Below, one piece after another: positions 7,400 through 15,090 of a DNA stretch of 18,004 bases. The stretch's first letter is position 1; every line of letters begins with the position of its first letter. The DNA comes from an uncultured Oscillospiraceae bacterium (GTDB taxonomy: Bacteria > Bacillota > Clostridia > Oscillospirales > Oscillospiraceae): contig CAJTYO010000057.1 in NCBI GenBank assembly GCA_910584045.1, positions 1 to 18,004 on the forward strand. Direction: 5' to 3'. The notes under the pieces are model-generated. The model saw nothing but the letters and a program-made list of their open reading frames with translations, had not been told where the DNA came from and ran no database searches. The position numbers and the translations under genes are program-made.

Positions 7400-7424
7400 C
7401 AAACAGGCCCCGGACCGCTACAAT
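7396..7424 (+). promoter_or_regulatory. Sigma-A promoter of the cobalamin operon
   Basis: TTGACA (7396-7401) is a perfect -35 box and TACAAT (7419-7424) a near-perfect -10 box, with a 17-bp spacer. The -35 box overlaps the stop codon of the preceding MerR-RDD gene. Transcription would start near 7431, leaving a leader of only about 30 nt before cbiA, too short for a cobalamin riboswitch. Confidence 0.82.
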
Positions 7425-7460
7425 GGAGAAAAACGCCAAACAGATCGGGGAGGCGGCCAC

Positions 7461-8819
7461 ATGAAAAGAAAAATTCCCCGCGTCCTTCTGGCGGGTACGG
7501 GCAGCGGGTGCGGCAAGACCACCGCTGTCTGCGCCATTCTCCAGGCTCTGGTGGACCGGGGGATGCGGCCGGGGGCATTCAAGAGCGGTCCGGACTATAT
7601 CGACCCCATGTTTCACAGCCGGATTATCGGCGCGAAGAGCGCCAATCTGGACCCCTTCTTTTTTGATGAAAATACCCTGCGTCTCCTGCTGGCCAAAAAC
7701 GGGGCGGACCGGGACGTGTCCGTCATCGAGGGGGCTATGGGATACTACGACGGGGCGGGGCTGACCACCTCCGGGGCCAGCAGCTGGGAGACGGCGTGCC
7801 GGACGGATACACCCGCCGTGCTGGTAGTACCGGCCAGGGGCGCAGCCCTCTCCGTGCTGGCGGTCATCGGCGGCTTCCTGGACTTTCAGACCGGCAGCCG
7901 CATCCGGGGCGTGCTCCTCAGCCGCTGTACCGCCATGACCTATCAGGGGCTGGCATCGGAGATCCGGCGGCGCTTCGGCGGCAGAGTGGAGCCACTGGGC
8001 TTCCTGCCGGAGATGCCGGCGTGCGCCCTGGAGAGCCGCCATCTGGGGCTGGTCACGGCCGCCGAGGTAGAGGGATTGCGGGAGAAGATGCGCCTTCTGG
8101 CCCGGCAGGCGGAGGAGACCATCGACCTGGACGGCCTGCTGAAGCTGGCGGACGGCGCGCCGCCGCTGGAATACGAGCCGCTGGCTATGGAGCGGCGGGA
8201 GAGAGTGCGTATCGCCGTGGCCAGGGACCGGGCTTTCTGCTTCTACTACGAGGACAGCCTGGAGCTGCTGGAGGAGCTGGGGGCAGAGCTGGTGAACTTC
8301 AGTCCGCTCGCCGCCCCGCGCCTGCCGGGGAATATCCAGGGGCTGTACCTGGGCGGCGGCTATCCGGAGCTGTATGCAAAGGAGCTGTCGCGCAACGAGG
8401 GGGTGCGCCGGTCCATCCGGGAGGCGGTGGAGGGAGGGCTGCCCTGTGTCGCCGAGTGCGGCGGGTTCATGTATCTGACGGAGGATATCGGCGGATGGCC
8501 CATGGCGGGCTGCCTGCCGGGGAAGTGCTGGGATATGGGCCGGCTGACCCGGTTCGGCTACGTGACCCTGCGGGCCAAGGAGGACAACCTCCTCTGCCGG
8601 GCGGGGGAGGAGATTCGAGCCCACGAGTTCCACCATTGGGACGCGGAGCGTCCCGGCAAGGCCTTCACCGCCCGGAAGTCCGGCGGCAGGACGTGGGACT
8701 GCGCCGCGGCCTCAGAGCGGCTGTACGCCGGATTCCCCCACTTTCATTTTTACGCCAATCCGCGCTTCGCGGAAAATTTTTATGAAGCGTGCATAAAGGA
8801 GAAGCACCGCCATGCCTGA
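7461..8819 (+). CDS. cbiA: Cobyrinic acid a,c-diamide synthase CbiA
   Basis: A 452-residue glutamine-dependent amidotransferase that amidates the a and c carboxylates of cobyrinate using ATP. The N-terminal P-loop/dethiobiotin-synthetase-like domain has GTGSGCGKTT (12-21), followed by the family segment FKSGPDYIDPMFHSRIIG and VIEGAMGYYDG. The C-terminal class I glutamine amidotransferase domain has LYLGGGYPELYAKEL and the nucleophile Cys333 in AECGGFMYL, plus HFHFYANPRF near the end. The ATG at 7461 is chosen (MKRKIPRVLLAGTGSG) because it follows GGGGAGG (7447-7453) and sits just downstream of the promoter; the upstream in-frame extension to 7320 lies within the previous gene. It is the first gene of the operon although it acts late in the pathway. 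It overlaps cbiC by 8 bp. Confidence 0.96.
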   Translation: MKRKIPRVLLAGTGSGCGKTTAVCAILQALVDRGMRPGAFKSGPDYIDPMFHSRIIGAKSANLDPFFFDENTLRLLLAKNGADRDVSVIEGAMGYYDGAGLTTSGASSWETACRTDTPAVLVVPARGAALSVLAVIGGFLDFQTGSRIRGVLLSRCTAMTYQGLASEIRRRFGGRVEPLGFLPEMPACALESRHLGLVTAAEVEGLREKMRLLARQAEETIDLDGLLKLADGAPPLEYEPLAMERRERVRIAVARDRAFCFYYEDSLELLEELGAELVNFSPLAAPRLPGNIQGLYLGGGYPELYAKELSRNEGVRRSIREAVEGGLPCVAECGGFMYLTEDIGGWPMAGCLPGKCWDMGRLTRFGYVTLRAKEDNLLCRAGEEIRAHEFHHWDAERPGKAFTARKSGGRTWDCAAASERLYAGFPHFHFYANPRFAENFYEACIKEKHRHA

Positions 8820-9435
8820 AATTGTAAAACCGATGGATATAGAAAACCGCAGCTTTCAGATTATCACGGAATTGCTGGGGGATCGGGTTCTGGACGCAGA
8901 GAACGAGCTGGTCGTCAAGCGGGTGATCCACACCACAGCCGACTTCGACTATGCGGACAATCTGTGCTTCTCCCCCCGCGCGGTGGAGCGGGGGATTGCC
9001 GCTCTGCGGGCGGGCTGCGACATTGTCACCGACACCCAGATGGCGCGGGCGGGGATCAATAAAACCGTCCTGGGCCGGCTGGGAGGCGAGGTCCGCTGCT
9101 TTATGTCTGATCCGGATGTGGCCGCCGAGGCCAAGGAGCGGGGGATCACCCGGGCCATGGTGTCCATGGAGCGGGCGGCGGCGCTGGAGAAGCCCTGCAT
9201 CTTCGCCATCGGCAACGCGCCCACAGCACTGTTTACACTGTTTGACTTGGTGATGGCCGGGAGGCTGTCCCCGGCACTGATCGTGGGGGCGCCGGTTGGG
9301 TTTGTCAACGTGGTGGAGAGCAAGGAACAGATCATGACCGCCGAGGTTCCTTACATTGTAGCCCGGGGGCGGAAGGGCGGCAGCAACGTGGCCGCCGCCA
9401 TCTGCAACGCCATGCTCTACCAGATTGCGCGATAG
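8812..9435 (+). CDS. cbiC: Cobalt-precorrin-8 methylmutase CbiC
   Basis: A 207-residue precorrin-8X methylmutase-family enzyme. It moves the methyl group from C11 to C12 of cobalt-precorrin-8 to yield cobyrinic acid, the CbiA substrate. The catalytic His is His40 in KRVIHTTADFDYADNL. Also visible are DIVTDTQMARAGINK and the later FAIGNAPTALFTLFDL and GAPVGFVNVVESKE blocks that line the tetrapyrrole pocket. Length is normal. The ATG at 8812 overlaps the cbiA stop and has AAAGGAG (8795-8801) upstream. It lies directly before cbiD. Known family; high confidence. Confidence 0.96.
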   Translation: MPEIVKPMDIENRSFQIITELLGDRVLDAENELVVKRVIHTTADFDYADNLCFSPRAVERGIAALRAGCDIVTDTQMARAGINKTVLGRLGGEVRCFMSDPDVAAEAKERGITRAMVSMERAAALEKPCIFAIGNAPTALFTLFDLVMAGRLSPALIVGAPVGFVNVVESKEQIMTAEVPYIVARGRKGGSNVAAAICNAMLYQIAR

Positions 9436-9436
9436 T

Positions 9437-10585
9437 ATGGACGAGTATATCGTCAAGGGCGGCAAGCGTCTGCGCCTGGGCTACACCACCGGTTCGTGTG
9501 CGGCGGCTGCGGCCCGGGCCGCAGCCTGTATGCTTCTGACCGGCCGCCGGCTGGAGCAGGTGGAACTGACCACGCCCAAGGGGCTCCGCTTGACGCTGCC
9601 TGTGCGGGAAATACGTATGGAGGAGACCTCTGTCTCCTGCGCCATTGAGAAGGACGGCGGGGACGACCCGGATGTGACCACCGGCGCGCTGATTTTTGCC
9701 TATGTGTCCCGCCGGGCGGAGCCGGGGGTGGATATCGACGGCGGCGAAGGCGTAGGCCGGGTCACCAAGCCGGGTCTGGACCAGCCGGTGGGCGCGGCGG
9801 CCATCAACAGCGTACCCCGCCGGATGATCCGGGAGAATGTAGAGGCTGAGCAGCGCCTGGCGGACGATCATGGCGGGCTGTCGGTGGTGATTTCCGTACC
9901 CGGCGGCGAGGCGCTGGCCCGGCGAACCTTCAATCCCCGGCTGGGCATCGTGGGAGGCATCTCCATCATCGGCACTACAGGCATCGTGGAGCCCATGAGC
10001 GAGCAGGCGCTGGTGGATACCATTCGGGTGGAGCTGCGGCAGCGGCGGGAGAGCGGTACGCTATATGCGCTGCTGACCCCGGGGAACTACGGGTCGGACT
10101 TCATTCGGGACGGCCTGGGCCTGGACCCGGCGGCGGCGGTGCAGACCTCCAATTTTATCGGCGACGCGGTGGATATGTGCCGGGAGCTGGGCTTTCGGGG
10201 CGCACTGTTGGTGGGACATGCGGGTAAGCTGGTCAAGCTGGCCGGCGGGATGCTGAATACCCACTCAAAATACGGCGATTGCCGGATGGAGATCATCGCC
10301 GCCCATGCCGCCGCCGGGGGTCTCCCTCCCGGGACGGCGGACGCCCTGCTCCAATGCGCGGCCTGCGACGAGGCGGTGCGCCTTCTGGAGTCGGAGGGCC
10401 TCTGGGAGGGGACGGCGTCGCGGCTGATGGAGCGGCTCGGCTTCCATCTGCGGCGCAGAGCCGGGGAGGATTTGGAGATAGGCGCTATAATGTTCTCTAA
10501 GGTCTGCGGCGAGCTGGGACGCACAGAAAATGCCGGGGAGCTTCTATTGAATATAGGAAATGGTATGCCGAAAGGAGATACTTGA
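9437..10585 (+). CDS. cbiD: Cobalt-precorrin-5B (C1)-methyltransferase CbiD
   Basis: A 382-residue CbiD protein, specific to the anaerobic cobalamin route, which methylates C1 of cobalt-precorrin-5B using S-adenosylmethionine. Diagnostic motifs are the N-terminal LRLGYTTGSCAAAAARAA (12-29), GVGRVTKPGLDQPVGAAAIN, GGEALARRTFNPRLGIVGG, and GHAGKLVKLAGGMLNTHSK in the second half. The ATG at 9437 is chosen, one base after the cbiC stop; a TTG at 9425 would add four residues but has no better ribosome site. Neither has a strong Shine-Dalgarno, so translation is probably coupled to cbiC. Its presence marks the cobalt-early pathway. Confidence 0.96.
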   Translation: MDEYIVKGGKRLRLGYTTGSCAAAAARAAACMLLTGRRLEQVELTTPKGLRLTLPVREIRMEETSVSCAIEKDGGDDPDVTTGALIFAYVSRRAEPGVDIDGGEGVGRVTKPGLDQPVGAAAINSVPRRMIRENVEAEQRLADDHGGLSVVISVPGGEALARRTFNPRLGIVGGISIIGTTGIVEPMSEQALVDTIRVELRQRRESGTLYALLTPGNYGSDFIRDGLGLDPAAAVQTSNFIGDAVDMCRELGFRGALLVGHAGKLVKLAGGMLNTHSKYGDCRMEIIAAHAAAGGLPPGTADALLQCAACDEAVRLLESEGLWEGTASRLMERLGFHLRRRAGEDLEIGAIMFSKVCGELGRTENAGELLLNIGNGMPKGDT

Positions 10586-10589
10586 ATAT

Positions 10590-11354
10590 ATGGTACATTT
10601 TGTAGGCGCCGGCAGCGGCGCTGCGGATCTCATCACGGTGCGCGGCGCACGGCTGCTGGGTGAGGCGGATGTGGTGATCTACGCGGGAAGTCTGGTGAAT
10701 CCGGCGCTGCTGGAATACACAAGAAAGGACTGTGAGATACACAACAGCGCGGAAATGACGCTGGAGCAGGTCCTGGAGGTGGTGAAAAAGGCGGAGGCAG
10801 CGGGCATGACCACCGTCCGGCTGCACACCGGGGACAGCAGCATCTATGGCGCGGTACGGGAACAGTTCGACCAGCTGGAGGCGCTGGGTGTCGAATACGA
10901 CGTATGTCCGGGGGTCAGTTCCTTCTGCGGTGCTGCTGCGGCGCTGCGGGCGGAGTACACTCTGCCGGAGGTGAGCCAAACGGTCATCATCACCCGCGCG
11001 GCCGGGCGCACGCCGGTGCCGGAGCGGGAATCCGTCCGCTCCCTGGCTGCCCACGGGGCCACCATGGTGCTGTTTCTCAGCACCTCCCTGGCGGAGAAGC
11101 TCCAGGAGGACCTGCTGGCCGGGGGGTATGCCCCGGATACGCCGGCGGCGGTGGTCTACAAGGCCACCTGGCCGGAGGAGCGGACTCTTCGCTGTACGGT
11201 GGGGACCTTGGCAAAGACTGTGTCGGATAACGGCCTGACCAAGACCTCCCTGCTGATCGTGGGCGGGTGTCTGGGCGATGAATACCAGCGATCAAAGCTG
11301 TACGACCCGGGCTTTACCACCGAATTCCGGGCGGGAGAGACACAGAATGGATGA
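10590..11354 (+). CDS. cbiF: Cobalt-precorrin-4 C11-methyltransferase CbiF
   Basis: A 254-residue SAM-dependent tetrapyrrole methylase that methylates C11 of cobalt-precorrin-4. It begins with VHFVGAGSGAADLITVRGARLL, the usual Rossmann-like opening of the family, then YAGSLVNPALLEY, which is diagnostic of CbiF/CobM. LHTGDSSIYGAVREQ and CPGVSSFCGAAAAL are further family blocks. The ATG at 10590 matches the family N-terminus. AAAGGAG (10571-10577) sits 12 nt upstream, slightly long but plausible. The gene follows cbiD after 4 bp and overlaps cbiG by 8 bp. The product passes to CbiG. Gene name and role are well supported. Confidence 0.95.
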   Translation: MVHFVGAGSGAADLITVRGARLLGEADVVIYAGSLVNPALLEYTRKDCEIHNSAEMTLEQVLEVVKKAEAAGMTTVRLHTGDSSIYGAVREQFDQLEALGVEYDVCPGVSSFCGAAAALRAEYTLPEVSQTVIITRAAGRTPVPERESVRSLAAHGATMVLFLSTSLAEKLQEDLLAGGYAPDTPAAVVYKATWPEERTLRCTVGTLAKTVSDNGLTKTSLLIVGGCLGDEYQRSKLYDPGFTTEFRAGETQNG

Positions 11355-12390
11355 CGCCGGACGGGGCGGGACCCGGCTGGCCGTCTTCGCCTTCAGCCGC
11401 CGGGGGATGGACACTGCCCGGCGGATCGCCTGCGCCCTGGAGGACGCGGAGTGCCGCCTGTACGCGGCCAAACGGCTGGCGGAGGGGGCGTTCGCGCCGG
11501 TGGAGGGTCCTTTGGCAGATTTTACCGGCCCCATTTTCCGGCGGGAGGATGCGCTGGTGTTTGTCAGCTCCTGCGGCGTTGCCGTGCGGGCGGTCGCGCC
11601 CCATGTGCGCAGCAAAAGCGACGACCCGGCGGTGATCGCGGTGGATGAGACGGCCCGGTTCGCAATTCCGCTGCTGTCCGGGCATATCGGAGGAGCCAAC
11701 CGGCTGGCAGAGCGCCTGGCGGATGCCCTGGGGGCGGAGGCGGTGGTCACCACGGCCACAGACGCCAACGGGCGCTTCTCCGTGGACGCCTGGGCGGCGG
11801 AACGGGGGCTGTGCATCGACGGCCTGCCGGAGGCCAAGGCGGTTTCCGCCGCCATCCTGGAGGGGGACGTACCGCTGAAAAGCGATTTTCCCCTGGCGGG
11901 GTCCCTGCCCCCCGGCGTGACAGCGGGGGAGGCGGGGCCGGTGGGCATCTGCGTCTCCTGGCGGAGGCAGTCCCCCTTTGAAAAGACCCTGCTGCTGGCG
12001 CCGCCGGTGGTCCGATTGGGCGTCGGATGCCGTCGGGGTACGGCGGCGGAGACCATCGCCGCCGTGGTCCGGGAAGCCCTGGACCGGCATGGGGTGCACC
12101 CTCGGGCGGTAAAATGCGCCGCGTCTATTGATCTGAAGCGGGACGAGCCTGGGCTGCTGGACTTCGCGGAGGAGGCGGGGCTGCCGTTGGAGTTCTACTC
12201 TGCCGGGGAGCTGGAAAAAATAGAGGGAAGCTTTTCCCCGTCGGCCTTTGTGAAGAGGGTCACCGGCGTGGACAATGTCTGCGAGCGGGCGGCGCTGGCC
12301 GGCGGCGGGGAACTGATTATACAAAAGACTGCCCGGGACGGTGTGACCGTGGCCGCGGCGGTGGAGCATTGGGAGGTGCGCTTTGGGTAA
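11347..12390 (+). CDS. cbiG: Cobalt-precorrin-5A hydrolase CbiG
   Basis: A 347-residue CbiG protein, the enzyme that opens the delta-lactone of cobalt-precorrin-5A and releases acetaldehyde (the C2 fragment). The N-terminal domain has FSRRGMDTARRIACALE, a VFVSSCGVAVRAVAPHVRSK block (71-90) and LLSGHIGGANRLAERL (109-124). The central part includes TTATDANGRFSVDAWA. The C-terminal CbiG domain starts near residue 222 (RLGVGCRRGTAAETI) and contains KCAASIDLKRDEPGL and FYSAGELEKIEG. All three parts are present. The ATG at 11347 overlaps the cbiF stop and has GGGAGAG (11333-11339) 7 nt upstream. Further upstream in-frame starts lie inside cbiF and are rejected. It overlaps cbiH by 8 bp. Confidence 0.95.
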   Translation: MDDAGRGGTRLAVFAFSRRGMDTARRIACALEDAECRLYAAKRLAEGAFAPVEGPLADFTGPIFRREDALVFVSSCGVAVRAVAPHVRSKSDDPAVIAVDETARFAIPLLSGHIGGANRLAERLADALGAEAVVTTATDANGRFSVDAWAAERGLCIDGLPEAKAVSAAILEGDVPLKSDFPLAGSLPPGVTAGEAGPVGICVSWRRQSPFEKTLLLAPPVVRLGVGCRRGTAAETIAAVVREALDRHGVHPRAVKCAASIDLKRDEPGLLDFAEEAGLPLEFYSAGELEKIEGSFSPSAFVKRVTGVDNVCERAALAGGGELIIQKTARDGVTVAAAVEHWEVRFG

Positions 12391-13114
12391 GCTGACGATT
12401 GTGGGTATTGGCCCCGGCGACTATGAAAATATGACGGTCCGCGCAGACCGGGTCCTGCGGGAGTGTCAGACCATCGTGGGATATCACGTATATGTAGATC
12501 TGGTGCGGGAGCGGTATCCCGACAAGGAGTTTCTGACGACCCCCATGACCCGGGAGGCGGACCGGTGCCGCATGGCCTTGGACGAGGCCAAAGGAGGAAA
12601 AGATGTGGCTATGGTTTGCTCCGGCGACAGCGGGATCTATGGCATGGCGGGACTGATCTATCAGCTGCGGGGGGCGGCGGCGGAGCCGGAGGTGGAGGTC
12701 GTGCCGGGGCTCACCGCAGCGTGCAGTGGCTCGGCGCTGCTGGGCGCGCCTCTGACCCACGACTTCGCCGTCATCAGTCTCAGCGACCGGCTCACACGCT
12801 GGGAGAGGATCGAGACTCGTCTGACTGCGGCGGCGGCGGCGGATCTGTCCATCGTCCTCTACAATCCCGCCAGCCGGGGAAGACCGGACTATTTGCAGAG
12901 GGCCTGTGATATATTGCTGCGGACGCTGCCGGCGGACCGGCCCTGCGGCGTGGCCCGAAGCATCGGACGGGAGGGGGAGAGCCGGACGGTTTTGCCCCTG
13001 GGGCAGCTGCGAGACTTCGCGGCGGACATGTTCTGCACCGTCTTCGTGGGGAACAGCCAGACCCAAATCATTGACGGAAACCTGGTGACCCCCCGGGGGT
13101 ATCGGGATGTGTAA
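12383..13114 (+). CDS. cbiH: Cobalt-precorrin-3B C17-methyltransferase CbiH
   Basis: A 243-residue SAM-dependent tetrapyrrole methylase responsible for C17 methylation and ring contraction of cobalt-precorrin-3. The start GKLTIVGIGPGDYENMTVRA carries the SAM-family GxGPGD motif. VGYHVYVDLV, MVCSGDSGIYGMAGLIYQL and VVPGLTAACSGSALLGAPLTHDF are typical of CbiH/CobJ. The second half has IVLYNPASRGRPDYLQRA. It begins with TTG at 12383, 4 nt after GGGAGGTG (12371-12378), overlapping the end of cbiG. The 3' end overlaps the next gene by 8 bp. It lacks the extra C-terminal domain present in some CbiH proteins. Confidence 0.95.
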   Translation: MGKLTIVGIGPGDYENMTVRADRVLRECQTIVGYHVYVDLVRERYPDKEFLTTPMTREADRCRMALDEAKGGKDVAMVCSGDSGIYGMAGLIYQLRGAAAEPEVEVVPGLTAACSGSALLGAPLTHDFAVISLSDRLTRWERIETRLTAAAAADLSIVLYNPASRGRPDYLQRACDILLRTLPADRPCGVARSIGREGESRTVLPLGQLRDFAADMFCTVFVGNSQTQIIDGNLVTPRGYRDV

Positions 13115-15077
13115 GCTGTGCGTCTTCGCCGGAACCACTGAGGGCAGAAAGCTGGTGGAGCTGCTGGCGGACCAGCCGGCGGAGGTCACCGCCTGTGTTG
13201 CCACGGAGTACGGCGAAGCGCTGCTGGAGGCCCGGGAGGGCCTGACCGTCTCCGCCGGACGGCTGACGGAGGCGGAGATGGAGGCGCTGCTCCGCCGGGA
13301 GGGCTTCGACCTGGTGATAGACGCCACCCATCCCTACGCCGCAGAGGTGACGGAGAACATCGTCCGGGCCTGTGAGGCGGTGGGAACGGAGTATCTGCGC
13401 CTGCTGCGGGGCAGTGGGGACGCGCCGCAGGGAGCGGTGTGTGTTCCGGACATCGGCGCCGCCGTGACCTATCTGGCGGGTACGGAGGGGAATATCCTTC
13501 TGACCACCGGCAGCAAGGAGCTGTCGAAATACGCCTCCCTGCCGGGCTTCGGGGAGCGGGCGTACGCCCGGGTGCTGCCTATGGAGGCATCCCTGGCGGC
13601 CTGCCGGGAAGCGGGACTGGGGCCGGACCACATTCTGGCCATGCAGGGTCCTTTTTCCAAAGAAATGAACACCGCCATGCTGCGGGCTGTGTCCGGCCGG
13701 TACATGGTGACCAAGGAAACCGGCAGTACCGGCGGCTTTTCAAAGAAGGCGGCCGCAGCGGCGGAGGCCGGAGCGGTCCTGCTGGTGGTGGGCCGCCCGC
13801 CCCAGCGGGCAGGCGTGGACTTCGCAGGGGCGGCGGAGATGTTGTCCCGGCGGTTTGGTTTGCGGCTGCGGCCCCGTGTGACCCTGGCGGGCATCGGGCC
13901 GGGAAGCGAAGCGGCCATGACGAACGAGGTCCGGAGGGTTCTCCGGGAGGCGGATTGCCTCATCGGAGCAAGGCGGATGCTGGAGGCCGCCGGCGCAGGC
14001 GCAAAGCGGCAGCACGAGGCCGTAGCCCCGGAGGAGATCGCCGCACACATCCGTGAGAGCCGGGACTGCTGCCGGTTTGCCGTACTGCTGTCTGGCGACA
14101 CGGGTTTTTTCAGCGGGGCGAAGCGCCTGATGCCCCTGCTGGAGGACTGCGAGGTGGAGATCCTGCCGGGGCTGAGCTCCCTCCAGGTTTTATGCGCACG
14201 TCTGCGGGTATCCTACGAGGACGTGGTCTGTAGGAGCCTCCACGGCCGGGACGGCGATGTGATACCGGATGTGCGGCAGAACCGCCGCGTATTCGTCCTG
14301 GTAGGGGGCGCGGAGGGCGTGTCGGGCCTGTGCCATACATTGACGGAGGCCGGACTGGCGGAGGTCCGGGTCAGCGTGGGCGAGCGGCTGGGCTATCCGG
14401 AGGAGCAGGTGACCAGCGGCCGGCCGCCGGAGCTGATGGGACGGAGCTTCGCTCCGCTGAGTGCAGTCCTCATTGAGAACAACAGGGCCCGGCCCTTCAT
14501 CCCCGGTCTGTCAGACGAGGCGTTCCAGCGGGGCCGTGGGCAGGGCGGGGTGGTGCCTATGACCAAGAGAGAGGTGCGCGCCTGCGCCCTGTCCCAGCTG
14601 GAGCTGACCCGGGAGGCGGTGTGTTGGGACATAGGAGCCGGGACGGGGTCGGTGTCCATTGAGATGGCTCTGCTGGCACGGGAGGGCCGGGTGTACGCCG
14701 TGGAAAAAAAGCCGGAGGCCCTGGCGCTGCTGGAGGAGAACCGACGGCGGTTCCACACGGCCAACGTGGAGATCGTTGCCGGGGCTGCACCGGAGGCGTG
14801 TAGAAGCCTGCCCGCCCCCACCCATGCCTTTATCGGCGGCAGCGCGGGGAATCTGCGGGAGATTGTGGAGCTGCTGCTGGAGAAATCCCCCAAGGTACGT
14901 ATCACGGCGGCGGCGGTGTCCCTGGAGACGGCGGCGGAGCTGACAGCCATCGGAAACGGGATTTTTGCCGGGGACTACGCCGCTTCCTGCATCACTGTGG
15001 CCCGGGACCGGCGTGCGGGGCGCTATCACCTGATGGCGGGACAGAACCCAGTGTATCTGTTCACATTCCAGCGGTAA
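13107..15077 (+). CDS. cbiJET: Trifunctional fusion: precorrin-6A reductase (CobK/CbiJ) - CbiE - CbiT
   Basis: A 656-residue protein with three enzyme domains in one uninterrupted frame. Residues 1-250 are CobK/CbiJ, the cobalt-precorrin-6A reductase: FAGTTEGRKLVELL, DATHPYAAEVTENI, TTGSKELSKY and KETGSTGGFSKKAAAA. Residues 258-450 are CbiE, the C5-methyltransferase: VTLAGIGPGSEAAMTNEVRR, LSGDTGFFSGAKRLMPLL, LPGLSSLQVLCARL. From about 470 comes CbiT, the C15-methyltransferase and C12-decarboxylase, with SAM site DIGAGTGSVSIEMALLA (Gly510). The three activities are consecutive pathway steps (6A to 6B to 7 to 8), so fusion may channel intermediates. CbiE-CbiT fusions (CobL) are well known; adding CobK is less common. 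No internal ribosome site was seen at the junctions. The ATG at 13107 overlaps the cbiH stop. The combined symbol is descriptive. Confidence 0.94.
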   Translation: MCKLCVFAGTTEGRKLVELLADQPAEVTACVATEYGEALLEAREGLTVSAGRLTEAEMEALLRREGFDLVIDATHPYAAEVTENIVRACEAVGTEYLRLLRGSGDAPQGAVCVPDIGAAVTYLAGTEGNILLTTGSKELSKYASLPGFGERAYARVLPMEASLAACREAGLGPDHILAMQGPFSKEMNTAMLRAVSGRYMVTKETGSTGGFSKKAAAAAEAGAVLLVVGRPPQRAGVDFAGAAEMLSRRFGLRLRPRVTLAGIGPGSEAAMTNEVRRVLREADCLIGARRMLEAAGAGAKRQHEAVAPEEIAAHIRESRDCCRFAVLLSGDTGFFSGAKRLMPLLEDCEVEILPGLSSLQVLCARLRVSYEDVVCRSLHGRDGDVIPDVRQNRRVFVLVGGAEGVSGLCHTLTEAGLAEVRVSVGERLGYPEEQVTSGRPPELMGRSFAPLSAVLIENNRARPFIPGLSDEAFQRGRGQGGVVPMTKREVRACALSQLELTREAVCWDIGAGTGSVSIEMALLAREGRVYAVEKKPEALALLEENRRRFHTANVEIVAGAAPEACRSLPAPTHAFIGGSAGNLREIVELLLEKSPKVRITAAAVSLETAAELTAIGNGIFAGDYAASCITVARDRRAGRYHLMAGQNPVYLFTFQR

Positions 15078-15090
15078 GGGGGTGGAGGGC

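Noticed and set aside
7400..7460. Cobalamin riboswitch before cbiA
   Set aside because: The leader is far too short, and I saw no B12-box-like sequence there or in 5731-5830.
7344..8636. Minus-strand open frame of 430 codons opposite cbiA
   Set aside because: It mirrors the real cbiA gene, is rich in Pro, Gln, Arg and His as expected of a GC-rich shadow frame, and shows no family motif or ribosome site.
13088..13100. C-run/G-run hairpin at the cbiH/cobK junction
   Set aside because: Short homopolymer runs inside overlapping coding sequence; the G-run serves as the ribosome site for the next gene.
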